Below, piece by piece: positions 9,623-18,264 of a stretch of 64,000 bases of DNA. Position 1 is the first letter of the stretch. Each line of letters opens with the position of its first letter. The notes below the pieces were generated by a model. The model did not search any database. It worked only from the letters and a program-made list of their open reading frames with translations, and was not told the origin of the DNA. This DNA is from Sphingobacterium bovistauri (GTDB taxonomy: Bacteria; Bacteroidota; Bacteroidia; Sphingobacteriales; Sphingobacteriaceae): assembly GCF_020295405.1 (NCBI RefSeq), contig NZ_JADEYP010000003.1, positions 62,001-126,000 of the forward strand. Direction: 5' to 3'. The position numbers and the translations under genes were made by a program.

Positions 9623-10627
9623 ATGTCTTTTGAAAAATATACGCTTAAAGATATTGCTAAAGCACTCAATTTATCTACATCTACTGTTTCCCGAGCTTTA
9701 AGAGACAGTTATGAAATTAGTGAAGAGACCAAAAAGAAAGTATTAGCATACGCACAGGAGATTAATTTTCAGGTTAACCCAATTGCGCGTAGTCTTAAAG
9801 AACGTAGAAGCAATACTATAGGTGTTATCGTTAGTGAGATCTCAAACAATTTTTTTTCTCAAATAATTGAAGGAATTGAGTCCATCGCGTATGAACGCAA
9901 TTATCAAGTCGTAATAACCCAGTCGCATGAGATAGTGAAACGCGAAAGAACGTTAGTAGAACATTTATTCTCTCGTTCTGTGGATGGTTTACTAATGACA
10001 TTGTCTTCTGAAGATCATGAAGCTCAATACTTAGAGCAACTTGTTAATCGTGGTTTTCCAATTGTGTTTTTCGATCGAGTGCCCGAAACATTTAGTGCGC
10101 ATAAAGTTATTGCTGATAATGCGAAGGGGGGATTAGAAGCTGTAGAGTATTTGGTACGTAAAGGCTGTCGAAAAATTGCTCATATTACAGGTAATCATAA
10201 TCTTTCAACGAATAGAGAACGATTAGAAGGTTTTAAAAAGGGGTTGAAATCTAATGGGTTTCCATTTGAAGAGAGAGCCGTAAAGTATTGCCAAAGTGGA
10301 GGTTCCAATCAGTTGGAGATGGAGACTGCTATTTTAGAATTGAAAGACTACGAATATGATGGGATATTTATATCAGGGGATAGATTGACAACTGGATACT
10401 TGCAAGCATTGAATAGGCTAAGCCCACACAGTATTCGTGAGCATAAAATAGTTGGATTCACGAATTCCAAAGTGGTAGATATTTTTAACCCGGCAATTAC
10501 GGCGATCAAACAACCAGCAATAGAGATGGGTCAGCGTGCTGCACGACTTTTGATTGCGCAAATTGAAGCGAAGTATCCTATAGAAGATTATGAAACGATT
10601 ATACTTCCAATTGAAATGGTAGATTAA
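9623..10627 (+). CDS. LacI-family transcriptional regulator of the uronate locus
   Basis: 334 residues from the ATG at 9623 (MSFEKYTLKDIAKALNLS). An upstream in-frame TTG at 9584 would add 13 residues but would run through the palindrome at 9594-9611, so it was rejected. The N-terminus is the LacI helix-turn-helix plus hinge helix (TLKDIAKALNLSTSTVSRAL; NPIARSLKERRSNTIGVIV), followed by a periplasmic-binding-protein-like sensor (DGLLMTLSS, FPIVFFDRVP, CRKIAHITGN, AITAIKQPAIEMGQRAARLL). Its place after uxaC suggests control of galacturonate use in response to a pathway intermediate. The effector cannot be read from the sequence. Confidence 0.9.
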   Translation: MSFEKYTLKDIAKALNLSTSTVSRALRDSYEISEETKKKVLAYAQEINFQVNPIARSLKERRSNTIGVIVSEISNNFFSQIIEGIESIAYERNYQVVITQSHEIVKRERTLVEHLFSRSVDGLLMTLSSEDHEAQYLEQLVNRGFPIVFFDRVPETFSAHKVIADNAKGGLEAVEYLVRKGCRKIAHITGNHNLSTNRERLEGFKKGLKSNGFPFEERAVKYCQSGGSNQLEMETAILELKDYEYDGIFISGDRLTTGYLQALNRLSPHSIREHKIVGFTNSKVVDIFNPAITAIKQPAIEMGQRAARLLIAQIEAKYPIEDYETIILPIEMVD

Positions 10628-10687
10628 TTGTTGGCATTAAAATTGCATAATTCTTAACGTTTTTAAAGAACTTAAATAATGGGAATT

Positions 10688-10712
10688 GGCACACGTTTTC
10701 GTGTGCCTTTTT
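10688..10712 (+). terminator. Intrinsic terminator after the LacI gene
   Basis: GGCACACG, TTTT, CGTGTGCC and then five T: a perfect 8-bp GC-rich stem with a 4-nt loop and a T-run, 60 bp after the regulator's stop. It closes the pectin/uronate transcript. Confidence 0.9.
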
Positions 10713-10744
10713 GTTATCTTTAATGTATCTCTAATGGTTTGAGT

Positions 10745-11203
10745 ATGAAATATATCTGTGTCGTCTGTCTTTTGATTCTTAGTTGTTTTACATTTGCGCA
10801 AGAAATTAAAAAATCTAATTGGATTGTAGGTCCCTCTATTGGTTATCAGCATCAAGATAAAAATTTCTTGAAGGCCTCTTTTTGGGCGCTTAAGGATGTG
10901 GGGTATGCAAATTATTTGCGGTTTGACGTTGGCGCAAACTTAACTTTTCAAGATAAAAAGGCGCACATAATACCAGAACTTGGGACCACATATTATTTAA
11001 GTGCAAAAGGTGTTTGGCCATTTATAAAAGGAGAGGTAACACCGTATACATTAACGCCGAAATTCGGATTAGGATTATTCAATATAATAGAAGTTGCAGC
11101 TGGCTATGGATTTGAATTACAACAAAAAAAGAACTTAACTCCTATCAAAGGTTTCAGCTTTAGCCTTGGTGTAAGCCTTCCTCTCAATTATCATTTATAT
11201 TAG
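10745..11203 (+). CDS. Small secreted, probably outer-membrane beta-barrel protein
   Basis: 152 residues from the ATG at 10745 (MKYICVVCLL); a TTG two codons earlier is unlikely. A signal peptide ends near CFTFAQ. The mature part has alternating polar/hydrophobic strands with frequent aromatics and glycines (WIVGPSIGYQHQ, YLRFDVGANLTF, IPELGTTYYL, FGLGLFNIIEVAAGYGFEL) and ends in a strand-like segment (FSLGVSLPLNYHLY), as in 8-stranded outer-membrane barrels. I do not recognise a named family. It stands between the LacI terminator and the next promoter and is likely monocistronic. Confidence 0.7.
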   Translation: MKYICVVCLLILSCFTFAQEIKKSNWIVGPSIGYQHQDKNFLKASFWALKDVGYANYLRFDVGANLTFQDKKAHIIPELGTTYYLSAKGVWPFIKGEVTPYTLTPKFGLGLFNIIEVAAGYGFELQQKKNLTPIKGFSFSLGVSLPLNYHLY

Positions 11204-11223
11204 TCAAAATTTAGGTGAATGTT

Positions 11224-11231
11224 TACATTTG
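11224..11231 (+). promoter_or_regulatory. Bacteroidota-type -7 element
   Basis: TACATTTG fits the TAnnTTTG -7 consensus of Bacteroidota primary sigma factors and lies 18 bp before the ATG at 11250. No clear TTTG -33 element is visible, so the call is moderate. Confidence 0.4.
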
Positions 11232-11249
11232 CCCTACAAGTCCTCATAA

Positions 11250-12311
11250 ATGAATTCATTTAGACAGCTACATCAACCGACAAGCCGAATCATTCATCTT
11301 CATCAAAAAGATTATTTATTCTTTGGTGGAACAGCATATTTTGGGTTGTTAGTTAGCCAAGAATATCAAGCTTTGATCCAAGAGGGATTTTCTATATATG
11401 GCTTGAATAATGGAACCTCTAGATCTAACAACGTACAATTGGGAATTTATGATGAAGGTGAGGCGGTGCTGGCAGGGAGATTTGGACAAGAAGATGCTGC
11501 TTTGTTCTCTAGTGGCTATCTTGCTGCACAGGCTGCGGTAAAAGCTTTTGCTAGAAACAGAGCTGTCTATTATGCGCCAAATACTCATCAGGCGCTTTGG
11601 ATAGACGAAAAGCCTACTGTTTATCAGTCAGACTTTAAGGAGTGGATAAATCAGGTAATACAAGATATAAATGAGTCGACAGAAACTGAAGTTTTGATTA
11701 TTGCTAATGCAATGGATAATCTAAAACCCGAAGTTTATGATTTTAACCAACTTCGTAATATAATTCCTTCAAAGAATGTTGTGTTGATATTGGATGATTC
11801 TCATGGATTAGGTGTCGTAAATAAGAATGGAGTGTCATCCAAAATTGTCAATCTCGCTTATGCACCTCATATCTCTACAATTATTGTTGCCTCACTAGCT
11901 AAGGGTTTGGGTACCGATGCAGGGGTGGTCTTAGGTAATAGGCATTTAATTTCAGAAATAAAAAAAACTCCAATTTTTATGGGGGCGTCACCAAGTAGTC
12001 CCGCGTTTATATATGCCCTGACTAAAAGTGAGTCACTATATGATGAAGCTTTTGATAAATTACATCAAAATATCAAAGAATTGACGAGTAGATTGAGTGA
12101 TAATTCGCTGTTGAACTATGAGGAAAATTTTCCTGTCTTTACATCTTCTGACTCAAATTTGTATCAATATTTGTTTCAAAACGAGATGATCATATCAAGT
12201 TTTCCCTATCCATTGCCCTCAAGTCCGCTGTTAAACAGGATAGTGCTCTCTTCATTACACACGAAAGCGGATATAGAGAAATTAACAGATGTTTTACAGT
12301 CTTATGTCTAA
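11250..12311 (+). CDS. PLP-dependent alpha-oxoamine synthase-like enzyme (BioF/KBL family)
   Basis: A 353-residue fold-type I aminotransferase-like enzyme of the group with 8-amino-7-oxononanoate synthase, 2-amino-3-ketobutyrate CoA ligase and serine palmitoyltransferase. Visible landmarks are FSIYGLNNGTSRSNNVQLG (equivalent to the GSGGSR region), FSSGYLAAQAAV, ILDDSHGLGVV (Asp/His contacting PLP) and IIVASLAKGLGTDAGVVLG with the Lys expected to form the Schiff base. It is about 40 residues shorter than typical BioF or KBL. No other biotin, threonine or sphingolipid gene is adjacent, so the acyl-CoA and amino-acid substrates are unknown. Confidence 0.75.
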   Translation: MNSFRQLHQPTSRIIHLHQKDYLFFGGTAYFGLLVSQEYQALIQEGFSIYGLNNGTSRSNNVQLGIYDEGEAVLAGRFGQEDAALFSSGYLAAQAAVKAFARNRAVYYAPNTHQALWIDEKPTVYQSDFKEWINQVIQDINESTETEVLIIANAMDNLKPEVYDFNQLRNIIPSKNVVLILDDSHGLGVVNKNGVSSKIVNLAYAPHISTIIVASLAKGLGTDAGVVLGNRHLISEIKKTPIFMGASPSSPAFIYALTKSESLYDEAFDKLHQNIKELTSRLSDNSLLNYEENFPVFTSSDSNLYQYLFQNEMIISSFPYPLPSSPLLNRIVLSSLHTKADIEKLTDVLQSYV

Positions 12312-12458
12312 TAATAGTTTGAAAATCAACTAAATAATTGTAGATTTGCGAACTATTTTTGATGTGGCATAGGTAGCTGTTGGGCTTAATCGTTTGATTA
12401 TTAAAAAAATATGTTTGATAAATAGTGCGAATTATTTTTAAACATCATGAAAAAACGA

Positions 12459-12466
12459 TAATTTTG
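12459..12466 (+). promoter_or_regulatory. Bacteroidota-type -7 element for the HU gene
   Basis: TAATTTTG is an exact TAnnTTTG match 50 bp before the HU ATG at 12517. The -33 region is only T-rich. Confidence 0.5.
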
Positions 12467-12516
12467 CATCCCCAAATGTGGGTAGTGGAGAAATAAATTA
12501 TTACAGATTATTAGAT

Positions 12517-12810
12517 ATGACTAAAGCAGAAATTATTGCAGAAATCTCTACCAAGACTGGTTTAGAGAAGGTTGATGTACAAGAAACGGTTGAAGCGTTC
12601 TTCAAGGTTGTTAAAAATGCGATGATTGAGGGTGAAAACGTATACGTTAGAGGTTTTGGAAGTTTTGTGGTGAAAAAAAGAGCTGAGAAAACAGCACGTA
12701 ATATATCAAAAAACACAGCTATTATTATCCCTGAGCACTTCGTGCCTAGCTTTAAACCTGCAAAAGTTTTTGTGGAAAAAGTGAAAAATGGAAATAAAGT
12801 AAAAAAATAA
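12517..12810 (+). CDS. HU/IHF-family DNA-binding protein
   Basis: 97 residues from the ATG at 12517 (MTKAEIIAEISTKTGLEK). An upstream GTG-initiated extension of 13 residues lacks family similarity and was rejected. The HU fold is clear: N-terminal helices, then VYVRGFGSFVVKKRAEKTARN, the beta-sheet and DNA-minor-groove arm, ending in FVPSFKPAKVFVEKV. The arm reads NTAIIIPEHFVPSFKP rather than the common NPxTGE...RPxFKP, a variant typical of one Bacteroidota HU subgroup. It is a dimeric nucleoid protein that bends DNA. The TPR gene follows 14 bp later. Confidence 0.93.
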   Translation: MTKAEIIAEISTKTGLEKVDVQETVEAFFKVVKNAMIEGENVYVRGFGSFVVKKRAEKTARNISKNTAIIIPEHFVPSFKPAKVFVEKVKNGNKVKK

Positions 12811-12824
12811 TTTAAATTCGCTTT

Positions 12825-13664
12825 ATGCTTAATACCAAACAAATAGTTGTAGTTGTAGTTGTGATCGTGATGATTGGGGCCTTGTTGGCACAACCTATTA
12901 AAGGTTTGGTAGATAAGGATGAGCAAAATACTGCAGCGGTTGCTGAAGAATCAGCTTCATCAATGTATACATTGAAAAGTGTTTCTGAATTAGCTAAACA
13001 AGGTATCAATGCTTCATTGGCTCAAGAAATTTCTACTATCGAACAACAGGTAGTAAAAGCTGAGGGAGAGGATAAAGTATCTTTGTTGCAGTCGTTAGCA
13101 AATAAATGGGAAGATTTGGCAAAACCAATCCCTCAGGGATTCATCTATAAAGAAATCGCGGAGTCTACTCCAGCGTTGGAATACTGGGTGAAGGCTGGTG
13201 ATGCTTTCCGTACGGGGTATACTAATCAGCAAGATACAGCTTTAGCTTCTGCCTTGAATAAATTGGCTATTGAATCTTATCAAAAAGCAGTAGATTTGGA
13301 TGCTAATAACTTAGCAGCTAAAACTGGATTAGGAGCTTCATTGGTAACAGGTTCGGCCAATCCAATGGCAGGTATTGCTTTATTGCGCGAGGTAGTGCAA
13401 GCAGACCCCAAAAATTTAGATGCTAACAAAACATTAGGTTTGTTTTCTATGCAGTCTGGTCAGTTTGATCGAGCGATCGATCGCTTCAAGACTGTCATTG
13501 AAATAAAAGCTGATGCTGAATCGTATTTCTATTTAGCTACAGCTTACGAAAAAATTGGTCAAAAGACAGAAGCCATTGCTGCTTACGCTAAGAGTAAAGA
13601 GATGGCGGCTGATCCGACCCTATCTCAATATATTGATCGTCAGATAGAAGAATTGAGTAAATAA
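12825..13664 (+). CDS. Membrane-anchored TPR protein
   Basis: 279 residues. An N-terminal hydrophobic stretch (IVVVVVVIVMIGALLAQPI, residues ~6-25) is an uncleaved anchor or signal; the rest is soluble. TPR-like helical repeats occupy about residues 140-275 (YQKAVDLDANNLAAKTGLG, REVVQADPKNLDANKTLGL, QFDRAIDRFKTVIEIKADA, AIAAYAKSKEMAADPTLS). TPR arrays mediate protein-protein contacts; no enzymatic motif is visible. The HU gene, this gene and the small basic-protein gene are closely spaced, an arrangement that may be conserved in the order. Specific function unknown. Confidence 0.75.
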   Translation: MLNTKQIVVVVVVIVMIGALLAQPIKGLVDKDEQNTAAVAEESASSMYTLKSVSELAKQGINASLAQEISTIEQQVVKAEGEDKVSLLQSLANKWEDLAKPIPQGFIYKEIAESTPALEYWVKAGDAFRTGYTNQQDTALASALNKLAIESYQKAVDLDANNLAAKTGLGASLVTGSANPMAGIALLREVVQADPKNLDANKTLGLFSMQSGQFDRAIDRFKTVIEIKADAESYFYLATAYEKIGQKTEAIAAYAKSKEMAADPTLSQYIDRQIEELSK

Positions 13665-13707
13665 TAATTAACAGATTTTTTTAACATTATTTAAAAACAT
13701 TAAAGCT

Positions 13708-13797
13708 ATGCCAAGCGGAAAAAAAAGAAAAAGACACAAAATGGCTACTCACAAACGTAAAAAGCGTTTAAGAAAAAATAGACACAAGAAAAAATAG
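13708..13797 (+). CDS. 29-residue highly basic protein (AURKAIP1/COX24-like)
   Basis: ATG at 13708, stop at 13795-13797. The peptide begins MPSGKKRKRHKMATHKRKKR and ends LRKNRHKKK; nearly two thirds of residues are Lys, Arg or His. It matches what I know of tiny Bacteroidota proteins annotated as AURKAIP1/COX24-domain proteins, related to a mitochondrial small-subunit ribosomal protein, so a ribosome-associated role is plausible but inferred. It follows the TPR gene by 43 bp and precedes a strong hairpin, a convincing transcript end. It is easily missed because of its length. Confidence 0.75.
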   Translation: MPSGKKRKRHKMATHKRKKRLRKNRHKKK

Positions 13798-13843
13798 GTC
13801 TTGTTGGTCGTCTTAAAGATTTATTTAATCTAAAAAGACAGTA

Positions 13844-13889
13844 TACAATCTATGAAAAACTTCGGTTATCTTCATAGATTGTATTTTTT
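13844..13889 (+). terminator. Intrinsic terminator after the small basic-protein gene
   Basis: TACAATCTATGAA and TTCATAGATTGTA form a perfect 13-bp stem around a 14-nt loop and are followed by a run of six T. It separates this transcript from rng. Confidence 0.85.
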
Positions 13890-13968
13890 CATTATACAAG
13901 TTTTTTATGTTTCATAGGGAAATCATGTTGAAGCGCGAGGCTTCGGCATCCCAAAATTTGAGTAGCTG

Positions 13969-15522
13969 TTGGTAAAGGAATTAATTATCGATTCGACTCC
14001 TGAAAACGGAGTAACTATTGCTTTACTACAGGACAAGCAACTTGTTGAACTAAACAAAGAGCAGGCAGGCAATCATTTTTCGGTAGGGGATATTTATCTC
14101 GGCCGTATCAAAAAGATTATGCCTGGATTGAATGCAGCATTCGTAGATGTAGGCTATGACAAAGATGCTTTTTTGCATTATCTAGATTTAGGTCCACAAG
14201 TACAATCCTTACTTAAGCTTACGCGAGTAGTAAAGAATGGCAGTTATCAAGAGAATCTGCTAAATAGTTTGAAACTTGAGAAGGATATCGATAAGGCTGG
14301 TAAAATTTCAGACGTGCTTAGTCGCAACGTCATGATTCCAGTACAGATAGCTAAAGAGCCGATATCAACAAAAGGGCCTCGATTGAGCTCAGACTTGTCT
14401 ATAGCAGGTCGATTTGTTGTGTTAGTGCCTTTTTCAAGTTCGGTTTCCATTTCCAAAAAAATCAAAGCAAGTGCCGAGCGTACACGTCTGAAAAAGATTG
14501 TGGAAAGTATTAAGCCAGCGAATTTTGGCGTAATCATTCGTACGGTATCTGAAGGTAAAGGAGTAGAAGAACTACAAAAGGACCTTCTGGATCTGATTGC
14601 AAAATGGGAATTGTTTACCAAGCGCCTTAAGAATGTAGAGCCTCCTCAAAAGATACTAGGTGAGATGGATAGAGCATCTACCATTTTACGTGATATCTTG
14701 ACTGATGAGTTTACACATATTCATGTGAATGATTCCTCCATATATGAAGAAGTTAAATCATATGTGCAAGAAATCTCTCCAGAGCTGGAAAAAATAGTCA
14801 AATTGTATAAACACAAGGAGCCTATTTTCGATCATTTTGGTGTAGAGAAACAGATTAAGGCGTCTTTCGGCAAGACGGTTAATTTACAAGGAGGTGCATA
14901 TCTTGTCATCGAACATACCGAGGCATTGCACGTCATAGACGTAAATAGTGGTAACCGAATTGCTAGTAAAGAAAATCAGGAAGATAATGCGCTATTGGTA
15001 AATAAGGAGGCGGCAAGAGAAATTGCACGTCAACTACGTTTACGTGATATGGGCGGTATTGTGGTCATCGATTTCATTGATATGCACAAGCCACAGAATC
15101 GTAAAGATCTGTATGTCTACCTGAAAGAATGTATGAATGAGGATAGAGCTCGTCATACGATATTACCACCAAGTAAATTTGGGTTGGTACAAATTACACG
15201 TCAGCGTGTACGTCCAGAAATGAGCGTCGTGACTAATGAAAAATGTCCAGCTTGTGATGGTACGGGAGAAATAAGATCAAGCATCGTATTGCTTGACGAT
15301 ATAGAGAATAACTTAAGTTTTATCCTCGAGGAACAAAATGAGAAAGGAGTGACACTGTGTGTACATCCTTATATAGACGCCTACATTACGTCTGGTTTGA
15401 TTTCACGTCGATTGAAATGGTTCTTTAAATATGGGAAATGGATTAAAGTAAAATCAAATCCTGCCTATTATTTAACGGAATTTCATTTCTTCAATCAGAA
15501 AGATGAAGAGATTAAGTTGTAA
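13969..15522 (+). CDS. rng: Ribonuclease G/E family endoribonuclease
   Basis: 517 residues starting at a TTG (MVKELIIDSTPENGVTIALL); the first residues match the conserved N-terminus of Bacteroidota RNase G, so the non-ATG start is probably real. It contains the S1 RNA-binding segment (FSVGDIYLGRIKKIMPGLNAAFVDVGYDKDAFLH), the DNase I-like catalytic core with HVIDVNSGNR (about residue 323) and VVIDFIDM carrying the metal-binding Asp residues, and the zinc-link CPACDG (about residue 425) used for dimer-dimer contact. It lacks the long C-terminal scaffold of RNase E. The role is 5'-end-dependent cleavage in rRNA maturation and mRNA decay. Confidence 0.93.
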   Translation: MVKELIIDSTPENGVTIALLQDKQLVELNKEQAGNHFSVGDIYLGRIKKIMPGLNAAFVDVGYDKDAFLHYLDLGPQVQSLLKLTRVVKNGSYQENLLNSLKLEKDIDKAGKISDVLSRNVMIPVQIAKEPISTKGPRLSSDLSIAGRFVVLVPFSSSVSISKKIKASAERTRLKKIVESIKPANFGVIIRTVSEGKGVEELQKDLLDLIAKWELFTKRLKNVEPPQKILGEMDRASTILRDILTDEFTHIHVNDSSIYEEVKSYVQEISPELEKIVKLYKHKEPIFDHFGVEKQIKASFGKTVNLQGGAYLVIEHTEALHVIDVNSGNRIASKENQEDNALLVNKEAAREIARQLRLRDMGGIVVIDFIDMHKPQNRKDLYVYLKECMNEDRARHTILPPSKFGLVQITRQRVRPEMSVVTNEKCPACDGTGEIRSSIVLLDDIENNLSFILEEQNEKGVTLCVHPYIDAYITSGLISRRLKWFFKYGKWIKVKSNPAYYLTEFHFFNQKDEEIKL

Positions 15523-15536
15523 GATGAAAGAAATTG

Positions 15537-15573
15537 AAAAAGCGGTACCTGATAAAGGTGCCGCTTTTTTTTT
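15537..15573 (+). terminator. Intrinsic terminator after rng
   Basis: GCGGTACC, 7 nt, GGTGCCGC (one G-T pair), flanked by an A-run upstream and nine T downstream, 15 bp after the rng stop. A classical strong terminator. Confidence 0.93.
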
Positions 15574-15746
15574 GCCTTTTGTAAAAATTTTACAATCATT
15601 TGTTATGTATGACATATGATGTGTAAATTGGCAAATCTTTTTAATATTTATGATTTCTAAAATATTATTTACCAAATCATTGTTTAGAAAGATTAATACG
15701 ACTAACTAACATCTAAAATTTTAAACATAAACCAAGAAAGGTAATC

Positions 15747-17273
15747 ATGATTAAAAGGCTTATAATGCTAACTGTTGTTATGGGAAATATAATTTTTTCT
15801 CATGCACAGCAATCCAAACCAAATGTTGTTATTATTATTTCGGACGACCATTCTTACCAAACTATTGGTGCATATGGATCCAAAATTGGACGTACGCCAC
15901 AAATTGATCGTATAGCGAAAGAAGGACTAATATTCAATAATGCTTATGTGAATAATTCCATCTGTGGACCAAGTAGAGCGACTTTACTTACAGGCAAGTA
16001 CAGTCACAAGAATGGTTTTAAGGATAATGAAACCTCTCATTTTGATTTTTCTCAAAATCTATTCGTAAAGGATTTACAGCATGTGGGCTACAAAACAGCA
16101 TGGATTGGTAAAATACATTTGGGTCATCAATTGCAAGGATTCAATTATTATGATATTCTGAATGATCAAGGGCATTATTTCAATCCTGATTTTATTTCAA
16201 ATAAGGGTACAGAGCGTGTTGAAGGCTATGTGTCTGATATTGTTACAGATAAGGCTATAGATTGGCTGGATTCCATTGATACAAAGGATCCTTTTTGTTT
16301 AGTTATTGGTCATAAGGCAACACATCGTACGTGGATGCCAGATCCTAAAGACTTTGGTGCATATGATAATGATACGTTCCCATTACCAGAAACATTTTAT
16401 GATGATTATTCCACTCGAAAGGCTGCTGTAGGACAGGAAATGTCTATTGATAAAGATATGCGTATGGGTTACGATTTGAAAATGTTCGAATCCTGGGATA
16501 AGATGATGGCTGATGGCAACTTTAAGCGCATGAATGAAGAGCAAAAAAAGCAATATGCGGCTTATTACCAGCCTATTTATGAAAAATTACAATCGGATAA
16601 ATTATCAGGTAAAGCTTTGGCAGAGTGGAAGTACAGAAGATACATGATCGATTATTTGAACACTGCACAATCCATGGATCGTAATATCGGAAGAGTGTTG
16701 GATTATTTAAAGGCAAATAACCTGGAGCGAAATACGATTATAATTTATTTATCGGATCAGGGATTTTACATGGGTGAGCACGGTTGGTTTGACAAGAGAT
16801 TTATGTATCAAGAGTCATTCCGCACGCCATTTATCATGAAATATCCAAAGCTAATAAAGAATGGAGTTCACACGAATGCAAGTGTCGTCAATGCGGATGT
16901 TGCACCTACATTATTAGAATTGGCTGGTGTTAATAAACCTAGCGACATGCAAGGTAAGTCTTTTGTTCCAGTTTTAAAATCGGCTAAGAAAGAGCATAGA
17001 AAACAAATATTCTATCATTATTTCGAAAATGGCGAACATGCTGTTTCGCCACACTTTGGTGTGAAAGAAGGGCGCTATAAGTTGATTCGCTTTTACAAGC
17101 GCGTAGAATCATGGGAACTTTTTGATCTGCAAAAAGACCCACAAGAAATGCGAAATATGTATGATGATCCAAAGTACAAAGGCGTTGTTAAGAAAATGAA
17201 AAAGGCTTTATTGAAACAAATCAAAGAATTTGATGACAAAGAAGCTGCGGATATTTTTAACAAGGAAATTTAA
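15747..17273 (+). CDS. S1-family sulfatase, secreted
   Basis: 508 residues with a signal peptide ending near FSHAQ. The type I sulfatase signature CGPSRATLLTGK starts at about residue 73; its Cys would be oxidised to formylglycine by an anaerobic- or aerobic-type maturase not seen in the window. NVVIIISDDHSYQTIGAYG holds the N-terminal metal-binding Asp pair and IIIYLSDQGFYMGEHGWFDK the C-terminal metal site. The overall layout resembles N-sulfoglucosamine or mucin desulfatases. It is bordered by terminators on both sides, hence its own transcription unit, next to a glycan-use locus with fucosidase and GH18 genes. Substrate is inferred only from context. Confidence 0.9.
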   Translation: MIKRLIMLTVVMGNIIFSHAQQSKPNVVIIISDDHSYQTIGAYGSKIGRTPQIDRIAKEGLIFNNAYVNNSICGPSRATLLTGKYSHKNGFKDNETSHFDFSQNLFVKDLQHVGYKTAWIGKIHLGHQLQGFNYYDILNDQGHYFNPDFISNKGTERVEGYVSDIVTDKAIDWLDSIDTKDPFCLVIGHKATHRTWMPDPKDFGAYDNDTFPLPETFYDDYSTRKAAVGQEMSIDKDMRMGYDLKMFESWDKMMADGNFKRMNEEQKKQYAAYYQPIYEKLQSDKLSGKALAEWKYRRYMIDYLNTAQSMDRNIGRVLDYLKANNLERNTIIIYLSDQGFYMGEHGWFDKRFMYQESFRTPFIMKYPKLIKNGVHTNASVVNADVAPTLLELAGVNKPSDMQGKSFVPVLKSAKKEHRKQIFYHYFENGEHAVSPHFGVKEGRYKLIRFYKRVESWELFDLQKDPQEMRNMYDDPKYKGVVKKMKKALLKQIKEFDDKEAADIFNKEI

Positions 17274-17303
17274 AATTTTATTTATAAGAGTGCTTAATGT
17301 GAG

Positions 17304-17343
17304 TTGTGGGTAAAATATAGATTCTATCCACAATTCTTTTTTT
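17304..17343 (+). terminator. Intrinsic terminator after the sulfatase gene
   Basis: TTGTGGGTA and TATCCACAA form a 9-bp stem with one G-T pair and a 12-nt loop, followed by TTC and a T-run. Confidence 0.85.
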
Positions 17344-17596
17344 AAGTAGTGGTAAAGTCTAATTAATTATCGATGAGTTAGTTATAAATTGTTTTGGTCT
17401 TTTTTTTCATAAAACTAATTTGAATACGTATTGATCCCAACTCTATAGGAGTAGGTTCAGAATACGATAATTTCAAATTTGATATAGCAACGAAAAAAAA
17501 ATATAAAAATGCAACCACTGCTATTATGTATTATGTATTATATATTATATATTTATAACCAAATATAAATTATAGATAACCAGTAATTTATTTGTT
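17344..17596. other. AT-rich intergenic region upstream of the ECF sigma gene
   Basis: No reading frame is supported on either strand. At about 17521-17556 there is a low-complexity series of TATTATGTAT and TATATTAT units that could act as an AT-rich upstream promoter region. No convincing -7/-33 pair was identified. Confidence 0.6.
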
Positions 17597-18187
17597 GTGA
17601 GCAATATAAGTTTCAAAAATTTGGGTGATGAAGAATTGTTGAAGAAATTTAACGATGGGGTTTATGATGCATTTACAGAAATTTATATAAGATATAGTCC
17701 TGAGTTATATCGGCATGCACTCAAGATGCTGAAGGATAGAGAATCTGCTCAAGATGTTATTCAAGAGGTATTTACGAATTTATGGATTAATAGGAATTCC
17801 ATTGTATTCAATAGCTCTCCTAAAAGTTATTTGTATACATCTGTTAGAAATAGAATTCTGGATATAATAGCAAAGGAGAAGTCTGAAAACAAATATATAG
17901 CATCTCTTGATCATTTTATTCAAAGTGGAAATTATATTACCGATAATTTGATCAGAGAGAAGGAGTTAGAATCCGTAATCAATCAGGAAATATCAAATCT
18001 ACCCGCCAAAATGCGTGTGGTATTCGAATTAAGTCGCAAAGAATATAAATCATATGCAGATATTGCGCAAGAATTGGGTATGGCTGAGAATACTGTTCGG
18101 AAACATATTACTAAAGCATTAAGTAGACTAAGACCTAGGATCTCTGATTTTTTAATTTTAGCCTTTACTCTTAAATATTTTTTTTAA
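17597..18187 (+). CDS. ECF (FecI-like) RNA polymerase sigma factor
   Basis: 196 residues from a GTG start (first residues SNISFKNLGDEELLKKFNDG). Sigma region 2 is FTEIYIRYSPELYRHALKMLKDRESAQDVIQEVFTNLW-like, with the DAQD-type segment ESAQDVIQEVF; region 4 is SRKEYKSYADIAQELGMAENTVRKHITKALSRLR, a helix-turn-helix binding the -35 element. Such sigma factors in Bacteroidota are held by the FecR-type anti-sigma encoded next and released when the STN-containing SusC receptor binds its glycan. The three genes (17597-23011) form a complete trans-envelope signalling set. Confidence 0.93.
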   Translation: MSNISFKNLGDEELLKKFNDGVYDAFTEIYIRYSPELYRHALKMLKDRESAQDVIQEVFTNLWINRNSIVFNSSPKSYLYTSVRNRILDIIAKEKSENKYIASLDHFIQSGNYITDNLIREKELESVINQEISNLPAKMRVVFELSRKEYKSYADIAQELGMAENTVRKHITKALSRLRPRISDFLILAFTLKYFF

Positions 18188-18264
18188 AAAATATTCCCCT
18201 TAAGTACTACTTTCATATTACTTACCCGTCTCATCTAATATAACGGGTACACAACCCTAAATTT

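Noticed and set aside
10637..10855. 72-residue - strand frame over the LacI terminator
   Set aside because: Covers a clear terminator and the start of the next + strand gene; composition not protein-like.
17521..17556. Tandem repeats of TATTATGTAT type as a CRISPR-like or iteron array
   Set aside because: Short, irregular, purely AT low-complexity sequence without spacers or a replication gene.
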